Below are positions 5,145-5,272 of a DNA stretch of 5,272 nucleotides, piece after piece. The stretch lies in contig JACPWV010000155.1 of assembly GCA_016196905.1 (NCBI GenBank), forward strand, positions 1 to 5,272, written 5' to 3'. Within the stretch, counting starts at the first letter, position 1. Each line of letters opens with the position of its first letter. Under the pieces are notes generated by a model. The model was given only the letters and a program-made list of their open reading frames with translations, did no database searches and was not told where the DNA came from. The stretch comes from Chloroflexota bacterium. GTDB taxonomy: Bacteria; Chloroflexota; Anaerolineae; UBA7937; JACPPX01. Both the position numbers and the translations under genes were made by a program.

Positions 5145-5272
5145 GCCTCCTCTCCAACCCGCGACTGTTGCTCTAAGGAACAGTAACTGGCGGCCTATTT
5201 TGTTTGGAAAAAATTAAGACAGCTCGAGACCTCCCTTGATCTTGCCACTCAAGACCCGGAGAGAGAGTGCTC
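5145..5272. other. Terminal intergenic stretch, no gene recognised
   Basis: There is no convincing reading frame here. The stretch holds an AT-rich patch around 5195-5218 and an inverted repeat CTTGA-N9-TCAAG (5235-5253), then the purine-rich end of the window. This could be the upstream region or leader of a gene beyond the edge, but nothing firm can be said. Confidence 0.4.

Noticed and set aside
5235..5272. T-box leader at the right edge
   Set aside because: Only a small hairpin and a purine-rich stretch are visible; no T-box sequence or specifier loop can be seen before the window ends.

Overview
The window looks like a GC-rich bacterial chromosome segment, most plausibly from the Chloroflexota and perhaps a thermophilic lineage. 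This is inferred from the pair of DUF3105 proteins, the NCS2/Crp/Lgt gene mix and the base composition. No rRNA, tRNA, CRISPR array, transposase or phage gene was seen.

Left part (1-2638) is transcribed leftwards. Positions 1-971 hold the N-terminal three quarters of an NCS2 (AzgA/PbuG-type) purine permease that runs off the left edge. It has its own promoter (1163-1191) and a leader of about 185 nt. That leader contains a GC hairpin followed by six U's and a competing structure, so it looks like an attenuator or unclassified riboswitch. A gene-free stretch (1192-1487) separates it from a two-gene operon read from a promoter at 2610-2638. This operon encodes a small CxxC thioredoxin-fold protein (2215-2481) and a CRP/FNR-type regulator (1550-2218) joined by a GTGA stop/start overlap. 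It ends at a strong intrinsic terminator (1488-1528).

Right part (2646-5272) is transcribed rightwards. A near-consensus promoter (2646-2674) lies back to back with the leftward one and drives an lgt-like gene (2706-3545). This gene keeps much of the Lgt family pattern but lacks about 40 internal residues, including the Lgt signature motif. Two tandem DUF3105 membrane-anchored proteins follow (3762-4337 and 4536-5117). Their anchors are unrelated, while their domains are near-identical in blocks, which suggests gene conversion.

The right part is envelope-oriented: lipoprotein modification and two single-pass proteins with extracytoplasmic domains. The left part combines purine uptake, thiol redox and transcriptional control. 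The shared divergent promoter region suggests that the redox/regulator operon and lgt may be controlled together. The strongest leads are the internally deleted lgt, the mosaic DUF3105 pair and the permease leader.
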